Part shown: positions 25,642 to 38,300 of the stretch, in pieces
Position numbering within the stretch: the first letter of the stretch is position 1
Layout of the letters: each line of letters begins with the position of its first letter
Assembly: GCA_036872755.1 (NCBI GenBank)
Contig: JAVHNS010000003.1
Location: forward strand, 2,728,001-2,792,000
Direction: 5' to 3'
Source of the DNA: Orbilia blumenaviensis
Lineage: Eukaryota; Ascomycota; Orbiliomycetes; Orbiliales; Orbiliaceae
Length of the DNA: 64,000 nt
Program-made: the position numbers and the translations under genes
The notes under the pieces: model-generated
Told to the model about the DNA's origin: nothing
What the model saw: the letters and a program-made list of their open reading frames with translations, nothing else
Database searches by the model: none

Positions 25642-28600
25642 ACAGGGCAATACATAGGACCTGAAAAAGCCCCGTGATCCTTGGGCCGCCTTGTGTTTCG
25701 AAGTCCCCAACCTAATATATTATTTGTTCTTGGTGATGAAAGAAGTTTTCAAAGGAGACTGGATAATTTTTAAAAATAGCTGAAGACGAAGTAATGATTT
25801 TGTTCTTAATTGGATTCTCTGAAAAGTCGCCTTTCAATTCGTTTTTTCCTATGTTCAGTTCTCAGGGATATCTCTCCTCTACCCCCCGGTCCGAGCCACG
25901 TCTTACCGTTTTTCATGACGCAAGTTCTTCTGGGTTTTTCTTGCTGAAGTGTAGCAGATGAATCAATAACAAGCAGTGTACCTTGATCTATCAACTTCCC
26001 AAGGGACCGGCGATGGCGACAGATCCTACATGTTACAAACAGGCAATAAACGGGGCGGTGAGAAATGATTTAAAGTCGCTCAGGAAGGCGAGCTCTACAA
26101 AAGCGAAGACCCAAGAAGTCAACCAAAGAAAAAAGAAAATAAAGAAGCGTGATTTTAAGATTCTAGAAGGCAACAAGACGATGCGGTATTGTGCAGAAAA
26201 TGGACGGGGGGGTCATGGGTAAGTAAGCAGGTATCAATCAGATCAAGGGTTGTCTAAGCCATGCACAAGCGGGTCGCCCCACAGGCAGCTTGCATGACTG
26301 ACTGACTTTGATTCTCAAACATATCTATCGGACTTAAATGGTGGTACAACAAGGAATTTACATTATATTGTCCCGCGGCCCGTTGTATCCCCAGCTGTCT
26401 TAAGCTACTGGTTACATGCTGCGACGCCTTTCGCGGATGTGGTCTGTGTTAAGTAAGATTAAGTGGGCAAAGAGACTCGAGCGAAATAAACGAGTAGGAA
26501 GGTCTGGAAGGCAACGATACAAAGTACTTACCTACATGCACATGCACAGGAAACTTAGCTTAAGTAGTCAAGGGAATTTATTCCTTTCGAGAGAATCCGC
26601 AGCAAGTCCATCCGCCAGTTTTGCTTGAGTGGAATATCGGAAATTGGGGTCGAAAGCTAGATCACAGCCCCCGTTTTTTTAGAGCCTAACGTTAGTATGT
26701 AGCAAGAGACAACGTATATTCTCTATCAACTAGTGGTTTAGTCGGAGATTTAGTTATTAGATTTGAAGGCCAAAAGGGGGGGGGGTGATAATATTCAGGC
26801 CTTCATTGGTGGGATTGATTACATTATACATGGTGAAGTCACGTTGTTTTTCGGGGAGAAGGGGAGAACCCAGAAGGTGTTTGTTAGCTAAGTTGGTGTT
26901 TGTGCTTAGACCGGTGGTTAACAAGAGCCGATGGTGGCTGAGTCAGAAATGTGGTCGGCCTGGGCCCCACACCTTGTGCAGGACCTGCGACTTGGCGACG
27001 ACGTCGATGCAGCGGATCGGATGAGATGAGAGGGAGGGAGATTACGGAAAGATTGCTTTTGGGGGGAGCGTCTGTTATCCATGAGTTTTCTTGAAACGAT
27101 CATGATCATGATCACAATCATATTTGGTCATACGGTCGCTATTGAAGAGACACGATTGCAATGTCCAGCGCACTACAGCGCACATCCCGTTATCATGAAG
27201 TACTATAACGCAGCATAACGTCAACTGAAGCTAGCTCTAGATACCTCCCCCCATCCACCCAATGCAGTTGTCACTAAACCACTCAGTGCTAGCGAGTAAG
27301 TACCCAAGTACCTACTTAACTACTTACTTAACTAGATACCTCTTACGTGGAGGCTAACTAGCAAGGACCCAGCGGGCTGGGCCACCCATGCATGCAATCT
27401 CCAAACATCCTGCGACAAGCACATTTTGCATTTTCAGTCGAGGCTCATGTCGCTGTGATAACTCCCCGATCTCGTGCACTGCCCCCGGATCCCTCTATAC
27501 GTATGTTACATGTATATATGTACATACGAACAGCTGGCTTGATCGAGCCCAGCAACATGCCGCAGGGCATATACTGCTGATACTACTACTGCTGCTGCTC
27601 ATGATGAATAATAGCCCATAGTGATATTACAATGATGATGTTTTTGTTTTTGATACGCCCGAGTATCGCACTGTTATTGGAAGTGGCAATGAAGGTTAGG
27701 TTACCATCAGATGACGATATATCGCAGCACAGGCAGTCCCGGAGGCTGTTTCGCCCGAATACCAATCCAAACCTTGTTGAAACCCGTCCATCAAAGCTTG
27801 AAGCTCTGCTCTGGAACGGCTCCCATTTGTTCGCTTCCTCCCTCCTGGCGCTACTCCCCTTGGCCTCTTTCCCAGAATGCCTTGTCCGACGAATACGGAT
27901 TAGCAGATGCATATCGTGCGAGGTCTCATAAGAAAGCTTGAATGTGTAACGGCCCAGAGTTCCAAGCAAGGTTTATAAGATCCACGCGGGCGCTGCTTGG
28001 GTCCTGCAAAGCCTCATTTTCTCCATCATTGATTGCATTAACTCGAACTTCGACATATCCAACAGGCCTTCCACATCACGGAATTACACCCCCATCCAGG
28101 ATTTACCTTCCCTTTACCTTTCTTTTCTTTTTCCCCTTAGGTGATTGTTTTTCTTTTGCGGTAATATAATTCGCAACCGTCTTCGTCAAAACAACCTCTA
28201 CGCTTCAATAATTTATCCGTTTCGGACTTTCGCCAGGTATTTATCGTTAGATTGCTACTAAAGGGAGGCTATAAACCTCCAACCTGGCGTTTTGACTCTT
28301 ATATCTACGACCACACTCCTCTCCACGAGTCTGCAAAGCCTCATTCTTCACACTTATTAGCGCACCCAGACTTCTAGGCATCTAGTCCATCTCTTAGCCT
28401 TACCAGACGGCGGAAGCGAACTGCGACATCATAGGGCTGCTTTGTCGCACTGATTTCATTATCCCTCATACATTTTATCCTCATACGATCTCATATCTCT
28501 TGACAAGTCTCTCTCTCCCTCTCTCTTACTTTGTGGCTTGTCACTGGGCTATACAACCAACCCCGTGATAGCCGAATCGCAATCTCCCAAGTGCATTGCA

Positions 28601-29061
28601 TTCCTCAAGTCGATTGTTAATCAACGTCTGTGACGTCCTATACGATAGACACATATTGCTCGGGATTGTACTTCCACCCGGGTCGAGCTCCCTTCGACCT
28701 ATCATATCACTAGCTCTCCACATCTAAAACCCTAGTTAGAGCGGCGACTCCGCATTAGACAAGAAAGGCGCGTGCGTCTTGCGCTGCGGCGGCTCGTTCC
28801 ATCTTAACCATCCCCACATCAACCTCGCTAAGACCCTTCGAGAAGATCGTAACGGCTCTTTCCAACGTCAAAAGCAGGCAAGGCCGTGAAACTTCTCATT
28901 TCACTTGACTTCATCCAATCGCTAAGCCGCCTTATGAACCCGGTAAGTGAAGCCTCATGCCTCGTGAGACAATATACAATCGATGTTACTTTGTCTGTCT
29001 GGATACAATTTGTCTGTTGTACCTTCGATCTTGGGATTACATGATAGACGGTTCGATGGTA
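25642..29061. other. Intergenic between spt16 and the small ORF
   Basis: About 3.4 kb without a supportable gene. It contains a 16-base perfect palindrome at 27098-27113, and TACCTA/AGGTA-like tracts at 27297-27345. From about 28000 C/T-rich DNA looks like upstream regulatory sequence. At 28934-28948 ATGAACCCG is followed by a perfect GTAAGT donor, which could begin an alternative first exon for the downstream small ORF. Confidence 0.5.
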
Positions 29062-29068
29062 TATATAA
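29062..29068 (+). promoter_or_regulatory. TATA box candidate for the small ORF / RTA1-like transcript
   Basis: TATATAA. The first ATG downstream of a start site expected 40-90 bases further on is 29369, the small ORF. No ATG lies between 29076 and 29368, which fits a leader. The box is a match to consensus only. Confidence 0.4.
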
Positions 29069-29368
29069 GTTCATGATCTCTGCCACACTGTCGAATCGTT
29101 CATCATCAAATCATCCAGATTAGATTAAGACAAACGCATTCAAGAGACTCTAAAATCACACACTCTCACCGTACATTCCAATCTACACAACTTCCCCCCC
29201 GTTTTCTTGTTATTTCACAAACACATCGATATTTATATCAATATCAATACCGACCTATATCCACATACGATTTTCTTGCAGCATCATAATATTCCACTGT
29301 TTGCATACCTCCCGGGGCGCGCATACACTTTAAACAAAGTCTCCAAATCTAACGATCATCAATTATCA

Positions 29369-29758
29369 ATGCATACAGTAGAAATCAACCTGGGTTATAT
29401 GATAGATTACATTGAACTCGACGACGAGCAATACGAAAATCTACAGCAATTATACTACAGGGCCTTCCAACTCCACGCTGCACGGCAGAGGGCGGCGCAG
29501 CAGCAGGGCCAACCGCAGGGCCAAACTAGTCAGCCTAGATCGCACGCTTCTCCGGCTGCAGGGAGTACTATAAGTACTCCGACTACCACTGCTTCTTCAA
29601 GCTCTTTGCATTCTTCTTCGTCAGCAGCAACTACTGTTACTATTGACGGCTCTATCATTGAAGTCGACGGAGAAACCGGCCAAGTTAGAGTCAGAAGTGC
29701 GGGTACATCTGGTTCATCCAGACGAAGCTCTCAGCAACATCGTCGCACACAGGGTTAA
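29369..29758 (+). CDS. Small hypothetical protein directly upstream of the RTA1-like gene
   Basis: A 129-residue frame from ATG to TAA; no recognised family. The N-terminus is ordered-looking and acidic/aromatic (YMIDYIELDDEQYENLQQLYYRAFQLHAARQRAA). It then turns into a Gln/Ser/Thr-rich linker and ends with TVTIDGSIIEVDGETGQVRVRSAG and a basic Ser-rich tail. Only 66 bases separate its stop from the RTA1-like start, on the same strand, too little for an ordinary fungal promoter. It could be a translated upstream ORF of that mRNA, or a gene of its own overlapping the promoter. A longer model splices ATGAACCCG at 28934-28942 to 29282, reading in frame into this ATG and giving 161 residues. That extra segment looks less protein-like. 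Codon content is plausible but not decisive. Confidence 0.5.
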   Translation: MHTVEINLGYMIDYIELDDEQYENLQQLYYRAFQLHAARQRAAQQQGQPQGQTSQPRSHASPAAGSTISTPTTTASSSSLHSSSSAATTVTIDGSIIEVDGETGQVRVRSAGTSGSSRRSSQQHRRTQG

Positions 29759-29824
29759 ATACTCTACTAAACTCCTTTTTCTTTAACACTATCATAAACA
29801 TTTATATATATAAAACTAGAAAAA

Positions 29825-30997
29825 ATGGTCAAGCTCGGTTCAGGATTCTGTAAGTAGCTTGTCAATAAATTATAATCCCTACGTTGGAACACTGGCTAAC
29901 GACGTCATTCTAGGCGAGTACGAGCCCGGTAAGTGGTCGTACTGGTTGTACTGTCCTGACGAGACGCTCCCGATCGTCTTTGCCGCTCTATTTTTCATCT
30001 CAGGCATTGCCCATGCATACCAAGCCTGGTAAGTTGCGGGCCGCGGAACCCTACTTTGTGGCACAGACGGGTGCTAACCTTGAACAGGCAATATAAAAAC
30101 AAGTATATGCCAATCTACACCATTGGTTGTGTCCTGATCACCGCTGGTCTTGCGCTTCGTGCTTACTGCGCTCACTCTCATGACCTTCAAAGCCTTGGCC
30201 TTCTCATCCCATCCCAAGTCTTTGTTTACTCTGGTCCACCTATTTTCTCTGCTGCACTTTACTTCGTCTTTGCTAGAATTTGTTATTACGTCCCCCACGC
30301 CGCCCCAATCACCCCATACCGCATTGTCAGAACCTTTATCTCCCTCGATGGTATCTGCGAACTTCTCGTTGGTGCTGGTACCGGCATGTTCGTCAACACC
30401 CAGGCCCCAGAACGTCAAAAGATTGGGCAGGGTCTCCTCCGCGCCGCCTTGATCCTTCAAGTCCTCCTCTTCATCGCCTTCGCCTACTTCGCCGTCAAGC
30501 TCCAGCTCAATGCCCGTCGCCTGGGCATCGACGGAAAATGGAAGAACGCACTATACACCCTCTACGTTTGTGGACTTTTTGTCATGATCCGATGTATCTA
30601 CCGTCTTGTCGAGTTCTTCGAGGGTATCCCTGGCCACCTCCTTCTTCACGAATCATACTTCTATGCTTTGGAGTGTGTCCCTATGATCATTAGCACTGGA
30701 TACATGAACTTTATGCATGTCGGTAGATGGTTGCCCAAGAATTCCAGAATCTATTTGATGAAGGATGGTGTGACTGAGGCTGAGGGCGAAGGGTTCCACG
30801 ACAACCGTCCAGTCTGGAAGAAGATCGCAGATCCGTATGATATTGAAGGTATCTTTGAAGGGATTAAGACCCTCGTTCTCAGGGTCGCTGGGAAGAAACC
30901 AAAGAATGATGTTTCTCGACGGATCGGTGAGGACGACGAGGCACAGTCTGATGTTAAGAAGAGCCAAACCGCCGATTTGAAAGATGGGGGGGTTTGA
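29825..30997 (+). CDS. RTA1/RSB1-like seven-helix membrane protein
   Basis: Fungal-specific lipid-translocating exporter family (yeast Rta1, Rsb1, Rtm1), tied to resistance to sterol- or sphingoid-active toxicants; substrate here unknown. Three exons (29825-29849, 29914-30028, 30088-30997) give 349 residues. The first exon encodes only eight codons. The second begins with the usual extracellular CEYEPG motif and WSYWLYCPDETLPIVFAALF, the first helix. Later helices include YTIGCVLITAGLALRAY, VFVYSGPPIFSAALYFVFAR, ILQVLLFIAFAYFAV, LYTLYVCGLFVMIRCIYRLVE and a final helix around ECVPMIISTGYMNFMHVGRWLP. The signature RCIYRLVEFFEG is typical of the family. The tail from about residue 265 is cytosolic and charged. 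The CCCGGTAAGTGG in exon 2 resembles a donor, but reading through gives the conserved EPGKWSYW, so no splice is used there. Confidence 0.93.
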
Positions 30998-31906
30998 ACG
31001 AAACGCCTAGGATAGCGAGACGAGAATCTGTTAGTATGAGAAAAGCCTCGGGCTTACTGTGTAAGCTATGGGGATACGGGGACGATGAAATATGGTAGAT
31101 AAGACATTGCTTTAGTTGGTATCACTTAATACTCTTTCCTTTGTTCTCGCATACCGACTTGTTATGTCTGTATTATCTTATGTTTATCCTTTTAAATCTT
31201 TTGTCAATTGTTGCTGTTTTATAGTTTCTTCAGACGTCCTTTGGACAAATCACCTATTTACACCCCCTTTAATTTTTAGTACCACTGTTATCGTTATATT
31301 CAGATTTTATCGTACCGGAGGGAACAGCATTGTACAAGACCTTATACGAACCAGTCGGTTGTTTGTTGATTCGGGAGCCTTTGCGGTTATTGCCTTTTTC
31401 TTCAAAAGTTCGTGAGTTCGCTATGAGTTTATGAGGTACAAACGGGAGCGGTGTTTGATAGATGTATATTTGCTGTATTCTAATCATCGGGCAGATTAAT
31501 CATATACAAGGTGTGTTTCTTCTAATTGATATCACGTGTTAGGGTATCACAATCTGTCTTGAAGCTATATCTAAGTATATCACAGTAATCGTAAATGCAT
31601 TCAGCGAGAACCCATAAGCTCGGTATCTCTCTCAAGTTGCACTCATCATAGTAGATTGGTATGGACGTTAAACCAATTTATTCCAGGTGGGAACCCTGCA
31701 GGGTAGCACAATGCTGCTGATGCTGAATCTTGTGTTCTTTCCTGTTTTTAATGGAGATGGAAATGTGTTGATACTGTTGCATTTCTGTTTTTGGCACCCT
31801 GAACCTCAATATTTCTTCGACCCAATTCAACCAACCGACGTTGTTCCAAAGACATAGAGGAGCTCATGATATATCCTTTCCAACCAGGCAGTCATATTTT
31901 TGACTC

Positions 31907-31927
31907 CCAAACTTTGTCAAAGTTTGG
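31907..31927. repeat. Perfect inverted repeat, 10-base arms, 1-base spacer
   Basis: CCAAACTTTG, one T, then CAAAGTTTGG. It could be a dimeric protein-binding site or a hairpin. It lies about 0.9 kb past the RTA1-like gene. Confidence 0.85.
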
Positions 31928-33292
31928 AGAAAAGAAAGAAGGCTTTCTCCTTTCGGATTAGGTTTAGTGTGCATTTGGACATGCCGTTGAACAGGTTCTA
32001 CAGGGGGTGAGCTCGACGCATCTGCCTTTGATAACAAGATTTTTTTCTAAATCGTTTTAGCACATTGAGTCGTCAAGATCGTTACATTAAGTATGTTTCA
32101 AGAAGAGATACTACATCCGAATATTATTCCGTTTGGCGAGTCCTTCTTGTGCATATCCTTACATTTGGGACCGAGACTAGTACCAGTACTAGCTAAACAT
32201 ATACACGTACATATACACACTGGGGAACAGCGGAAAGTGGGGAATTTACCATTTCCACAAAAACGATTCGATTCATTCAACGGTCCTTCTTCTGAGATTC
32301 TGGCGAAACGCTGAGGACGTAATTGTTCTGATTGCTAAGCTCCCACTTCAACATGGGAGCTCACCGCTTTTTTTTGGTTCACACACAATTCTGTTGCTTT
32401 CCATTTTCCATGTCCATTTTCACTCCCCAACCAACCAATCCAACCAACCGCCAACTATTAACAATTCCTGACAGGTCCGCCCTGGCCTTGACTAAGTAGC
32501 TAACCAGGCTAGGGGTGAAACCGCGAATTGTAAAACTACCGATCTGCGATTTTTGGCGGGGTAGGTTAAAAACACATGCAGATACTCCGTACATGTAGAA
32601 CCATGTTTGGGCCCCCTTCGTAAAACGGGCAGGTTCCTGGAATCTACCGTGCTGCTTCTTTATCCTTCTACTTCATTTTTTCTTTTCTTTTTTTTGCTGA
32701 ATATGAGCGAGATGAGGTGAAGAAGTCTGCACATATATTATGAATTGTGTGGGTAGTAATAAGCTCCATGGTAGCGAAGTGCCCCATATACATACATATG
32801 AGCTCCGTCTGACGAAACCGGGTAAAACATCGTGCAGCAAAAGCGCTTCCACCGCCTTCGCCATTCTAGTTCTTTTAGCCAAATATTTATTAGGGTTGGA
32901 AAATGGATTCTTTAGGTCTAGCTAGAGAGCCACCGTTCAAGGGTTATCCAGCTGTAACCTTCGTTAAAATTGTCAAGCTTGCGCATGTGTGTGTGTGTGT
33001 GTGGAATTGTCTCCGTCCCGGGGTTGCCTGCTTCAGCTCTCTCAAACACTCTCTCGAGGCTTCGGTTTATCTTCTTTCCGCTGCTGAATTCGCTGCTGTG
33101 GAACATTGATAGAGATCCTTCACACAGCCTGGCTTCATAATATACGATATTTTAGATAGAGAGAGAGAAGGGGGGTCAATTGGTGGTACGTAATTGAAAA
33201 GCTTAGCTTGTTCCACAGCAGCAGCAGCGACATCATTGCAATCAGCGGTAGGATATCCACATGGAAAATTGAATTGGAGCTACAAAATGTCA

Positions 33293-33317
33293 AGTTAAGT
33301 TAGGTTAGGTTAAGTTT
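33293..33317 (+). repeat. Interstitial TTAGGT-like short tandem repeat
   Basis: GTTAAGTTAGGTTAGGTTAAG-like units resemble degenerate telomeric repeats but are too few and of the wrong unit to be called an interstitial telomere. Confidence 0.5.
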
Positions 33318-35284
33318 ACCCGATATCGGGAAACCGGGCACGTTGCTAGTTTCCCCTTTCAGGCACGAAAGCGGCGCTCCCCCAGACTTTTTTTTCCTAA
33401 TCTCTCGCCATCTCTTTCTTTTGGCTTGAGAGTTAGGCTTGCAACTGAAGTTAAGCTTCTTCAGCTGCTGCAGTACTCCGTAAATTCGAAGATTGATGGG
33501 GTGCACGGATACCGTTGTGTTGACAGGTGTATCAACCACATGTCATATCCAGGGTCCTCAAGTGTTTTTGTTTTTTGTTTTTTTATATATCGAATATTTG
33601 TGGCGAACTCGCCAGATCGAATTATATGAATACAATCGATGGGTAATGTGCGCTCTCGCCTTCCTTGAAAGTAAATCAATACCCTGCTTTTTCGAGGCGG
33701 CATAGATAGACAGAATAAAAAAGGAGGCGGACGGCATTCGCAATCCGATCATGAGGAGCTTATGTGCATTGTAGGTCATTTGCGATATCAGGAAGTGGGA
33801 AGTGGGAAGGAGGGTATGTGGAAGGACATCCCAATGGTCAAAAAGGCCTATCACGTATTCCTTCTTGGCGGGGTTTATTCTTTTTTATGGATTGGTAAAG
33901 TAAGTTAAGTACTCAAGTATGTAGTTGAAAAAGAATGGTTATATGCAGCGTTGTATGTTACGACGTTAGGTGCATAGGGGGGGCACGTATCGTATGTATG
34001 TCATGTATGTATGTGCGTACAATACGAAAGAGTAAGTAGGTAACTAGGTAGGTAAGAAGGTAAGCCTTGTATTTCCATGCTCACTCACTCACGAGTGCGA
34101 CCGCCAGCCCGTCCGTGATGGAAAGGATGTGCGGTTGAGGAGGTAATACGGCAGTCACGGCAGCCGGCAGGCGAGAGGGTGAAAAATAAGTAGGTGGATA
34201 GGTATGTTGGGGCGGGACAACCAACGTCGTGGTTTAGAAAGTCGGTCGTCGTCGACAACGAACGTGGGGTGCATCTACTGGGTTTCCCCACCGCTTAGGC
34301 CTGGGAGCGCTCGCTCGCTCGCTCATCGGGTTGCTTTTCCATCGATTGGATATATGTACACATCAGATCTCATGGCTTACCTCCTGCTGCTGCTTTTTCC
34401 TGGTCGAAAACCAAGGAACAGAAGCAAAAAAAAAAAAAAAAAAATATAAAATATGATACAGATAGATAGATTGATTGCAATTGCAATTGATTGATTTTAA
34501 TATAATCGACGGGACGAACAATGCAATGCACCATGAAAATTAACCTTTTTGGTCTTTTGGTCTGTTTGCTTTGCTTGCGTTTACGGCGGTTCAAGTACTT
34601 TCAAAAGCCTTGGTTTTTTTTATATATTGGTGTTATATGTATACAACTGCAAGTCTGGGGCTGGTTTGGGTTATTTGCATATGCACGAAAGTGGTTGATC
34701 ACGCGGGTGCGGGGTAGAAAGGAGGTCGCGACTTTGGGGGAAAAGATGGCTGGAAGAAGAGGGGGGTTGATGGGAGGCGTTCTATCAAAATATCAAATAA
34801 TGAAAGTACGTTATCAGATGAGACAATCGAATTTCATCCAGTGCACAGGCCAGGTGATAAAAAAAACCGCCACCGTTGCTGCAAGATCGCGTTAGATCGG
34901 GGGAGGGGCTGCCTGGTAGGTCATGATATATTATTATAAAATTATGACAATTGCAATCGAGTATCCGTCAAGTAAGGAACTTCCAGAAGCGGTTTATCTG
35001 CCAATATATCCAAACGGGAGCTTGATACGACGGTTCAGCTGGCCCGTATGTATCTACTTAGCATGTATGTATGTATGCAGGCGCAAAAGAAGGTTGATTG
35101 TATCTCATTGGGGTTTTATCAGCCTGAAATGCACGGAGCTAGGTTGTGGGGGAGCTAGAGTTAAAGATGCTGGATGCATTATATTACACATTTTACACGG
35201 AACCAACGGATTCTACAAGTCCAAGCACGTTAGAGGACCATTCCAGGTACTGATATCCATTGATCGTAGGATTCTTTTTTACAT

Positions 35285-35285
<1 letters not shown>

Positions 35286-35321
<36 letters not shown>
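35286..35321 (+). repeat. CA18 microsatellite
   Basis: Eighteen CA units without interruption. Confidence 0.97.
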
Positions 35322-35324
<3 letters not shown>

Positions 35325-38300
35325 TCAGCTCTGCCCTTTTTTTATATAGCACACACGGCACTTATCTGGTTTCAAGAAGAGAGGTGGTGGATGGATAAAA
35401 CGGCTAGCTGGTTGTGGGTTGTGATTGTGATGTTTGGAGGTACAGCACAGGCACTGGAGGAGCCCATGCGTTGGGAGTGTGAATTTGGATTGGTTGGGGG
35501 CGCGGTGGGAGGACCCCATATCCATACTCTATAATCCATATGCCATATCTAATATCCGTATCTATCTCCAGTATCGATCCAGTCTTCCATTCGATGATGG
35601 GGTTTGCAAGCTTATTTCCTGGATGCTACATGACACGAATCTGGGTAGACTAAGTAAGAGTACACAGTAGAGAGAGAAACGAGGCTGAACGGCGAGGATG
35701 GACAATTGGTCCGTTGTCTGTATGTAAGTACCGGTCGCTTTCGTGGACTAGAAATTACCAATCAGAATTACCCTTCTCGCGAAGAGGCGAAACGGCGAAC
35801 CGGTCCTCACTGGCCACATATAACGCACTCACACACTTTTAACGCCGTCTTTCCTTGCAAATCAAGATGGCGATTGCACCTTGCTTCGTTGGGCTATGTA
35901 ATGTAGGTATCTAATATATGAATGTATGTACGTACATTGCACAGGTTACATGCACAATCGTCGAATCTGAGCCGCGTAGGACCTTGCACTTGGGATTCGA
36001 TTTCTGCCTAAGCCCTGACAGATACACTTACGTTAAGCCGAACCTTTTTATTCTTCTTTTTACATACTATTATTATTTGGTATTTAAATTTCGTGTACCC
36101 TCGAGGCTATCCCGCTATATTCGCCCACAAGCAAACAAATAAATGCGCGGGCAAAAAGGAAGAAAGGAAGGAAAGGGGAATGTCGGAGAATTTTGATTTG
36201 CATGATCACAGAGAGCCAAGACGGATGTTCATTCTTGATATTGGAACACAGAATACTGAATGAACAGCTAAGCTTCTTGGACGGTGATGCAAACAGGATC
36301 GAGAACGAGACTGCTGGCAGGCTGCTATTCTTGGCTGATAAACAAATGAATGAATGGACGTATGATCATGATGATTGTTGACAATGATGATGACGATGAA
36401 TCCTTAACCACTAAAAAAGAAGGCTTCCTACGCATGTATGGACCAAGGAGGGTCATGTGCCTCGCTTTTCGAGCAGAATATCACGATACTCTCTTAGTTG
36501 GCAACACAAACTGCAAACTGGCGGTCTGGCCTGGCCTTGGCTGTAATCAGCAGCCAGATTTTGGGATCTCTCTCCAAAGAAGAAAAAGACCTGACCTGCA
36601 GCTAAATTGAATAAGACTATGCGAGGCAAGTCCTATGGACTAGGACTAGGTTCGCCAGATGCAGGCTGCTTGCTGGAAAGGCTCGGGCGACCTGTCTTTT
36701 GGGTTAGTGGCCGACGTCGCTGCGAAACGGTTTACAGCCAACCAAACGGACCCATGGGACCCCCACTGGCAGTGGGATGGTGCAGGCAAAATCGAGTTCG
36801 AATCTGTTCTTTTTAGGGTGTGGCATGTTATCCGGCGTGGTGGGAGGAATATTGCAACTGAGGGGAGTTGCAGCCGCGCGAAGATGGAGGGGCGCTCCCC
36901 GTCCCTCTCGGACTCATTGTAATGCCATCCATCCATCTTAGGGCCGCCAAAACATGTGAATATCGAATCAACTTGACAAACCAAAAAAACCTTCAGACGT
37001 GTTCATCAATGGGGTGACCTTTGTTTTCAATTTTTTTGGAGTGTGAATATGTAATGTAATACCCCCCGAAAGGCTGTTTATCCCCAACGGCGTCAAATGT
37101 ATCAGTGTAGTATGAGACTCAAGACATCCCATCATCCATGACCCGAGGAAAAGAAAAATCAAAAAATCAATCGTCACAAGGAGGATCAAAGACGGACCGT
37201 GGAAAATATTCGCCGTGATAGATGTTAAAAAAACAAATAAAAGTTTAAATCGCAAACAAGAAAGAAAAAAAAAAGTAACGAGAAACCGAAGTCGCCTATT
37301 TGCCCGATGGGGAAGATGCTGGATGCGGCCTACGCAGACAGGGCTTGCTTGCTCACTCGGCAAGGGAGAGAGATCTCTCCGCTGCCCGAGACGGGTGGGG
37401 ATACCACTGTTTTACTACTGCATATTAGTTAAACCCGTCCACTGGGGTTCTTTTGATTTGTAGTTTATTGGTTGTATAATGTCGGTTGTGTGTGGTTGTG
37501 GTTGGGTTGAATATTCGAATGAATGAGTGGGTGAGTGGGTGGGATATTTGATATCTGACATATGATATATCAATCTAATGAACCCCTCCTCCTCCTCGAT
37601 TGAGGAAACATTAACCTGGCCAGCCAGTTCCTAAACCAGTCCTAATTATCTTGTTTTAGCCCCTACATGCTACATGTGTGTGTGCATTATGCAGTAGTCT
37701 ACTCGCACAGGAAAACACAGATTTATACAAATACACAAATCTAGATAATATAATACCCACTTAATTATCCCAGCATCAGCTGCCATCTGCCGGCTGCCCG
37801 TGGAGATACAGGCAAAAAAACACCATAAAGTTGTGCAACCCATCCCAAAAAGAGCCAAGTTGTGCGCCGGACGATCCAATTAGACGGAGACAGCTTCCCT
37901 CGACCGGATTCATATGCCAGGTAGAAGTCCGGTGCGACCGCCCAGCCAGTGCCCAGCAGTAATCCGTACAACAGCACTCTATATCAACGTTTCCCAACTC
38001 CTCAGCTCAGCTCAGCTCGGCTTTACTCTATTGCGGCCTTGTCTATGAATATCAAAATAATATAAATAAAAAAATAAAATAAAATAAAAATAAGAAAATC
38101 AAAAGAATACGAAGGAGGGAAGGGGACACGTATTATCCGGCGAAGAACAAAAGAACGAACAGACGAACGAGCTGCGCCCTAAAGTGTTTGCTAGCAAGCC
38201 AGCCAGCTAGCAGCCTTGTTATCCAAAATAAATCAGGATAAAAAAGAAGCATCATAGAGTAGGAAGTGCGACGTTAGGAACAGGTCACCATCCATCGATA

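Noticed and set aside
29931..29936. GTAAGT donor inside RTA1 exon 2 (CCCGGTAAGTGG)
   Set aside because: Reading through gives the conserved EPGKWSYW segment and the first membrane helix, so it is coding.
33293..33317. Interstitial telomere repeat
   Set aside because: Units are TTAGGT/TTAAGT rather than TTAGGG and only three or four copies are present.
34923..35534. Plus-strand 203-residue frame
   Set aside because: Runs through the CA18 microsatellite (encoding a Thr-His run) and has no motif or conserved-looking block.
36790..36805. GAGTTCGAATC resembling a tRNA B box
   Set aside because: Upstream 80 bases lack an A box and the arms do not pair.
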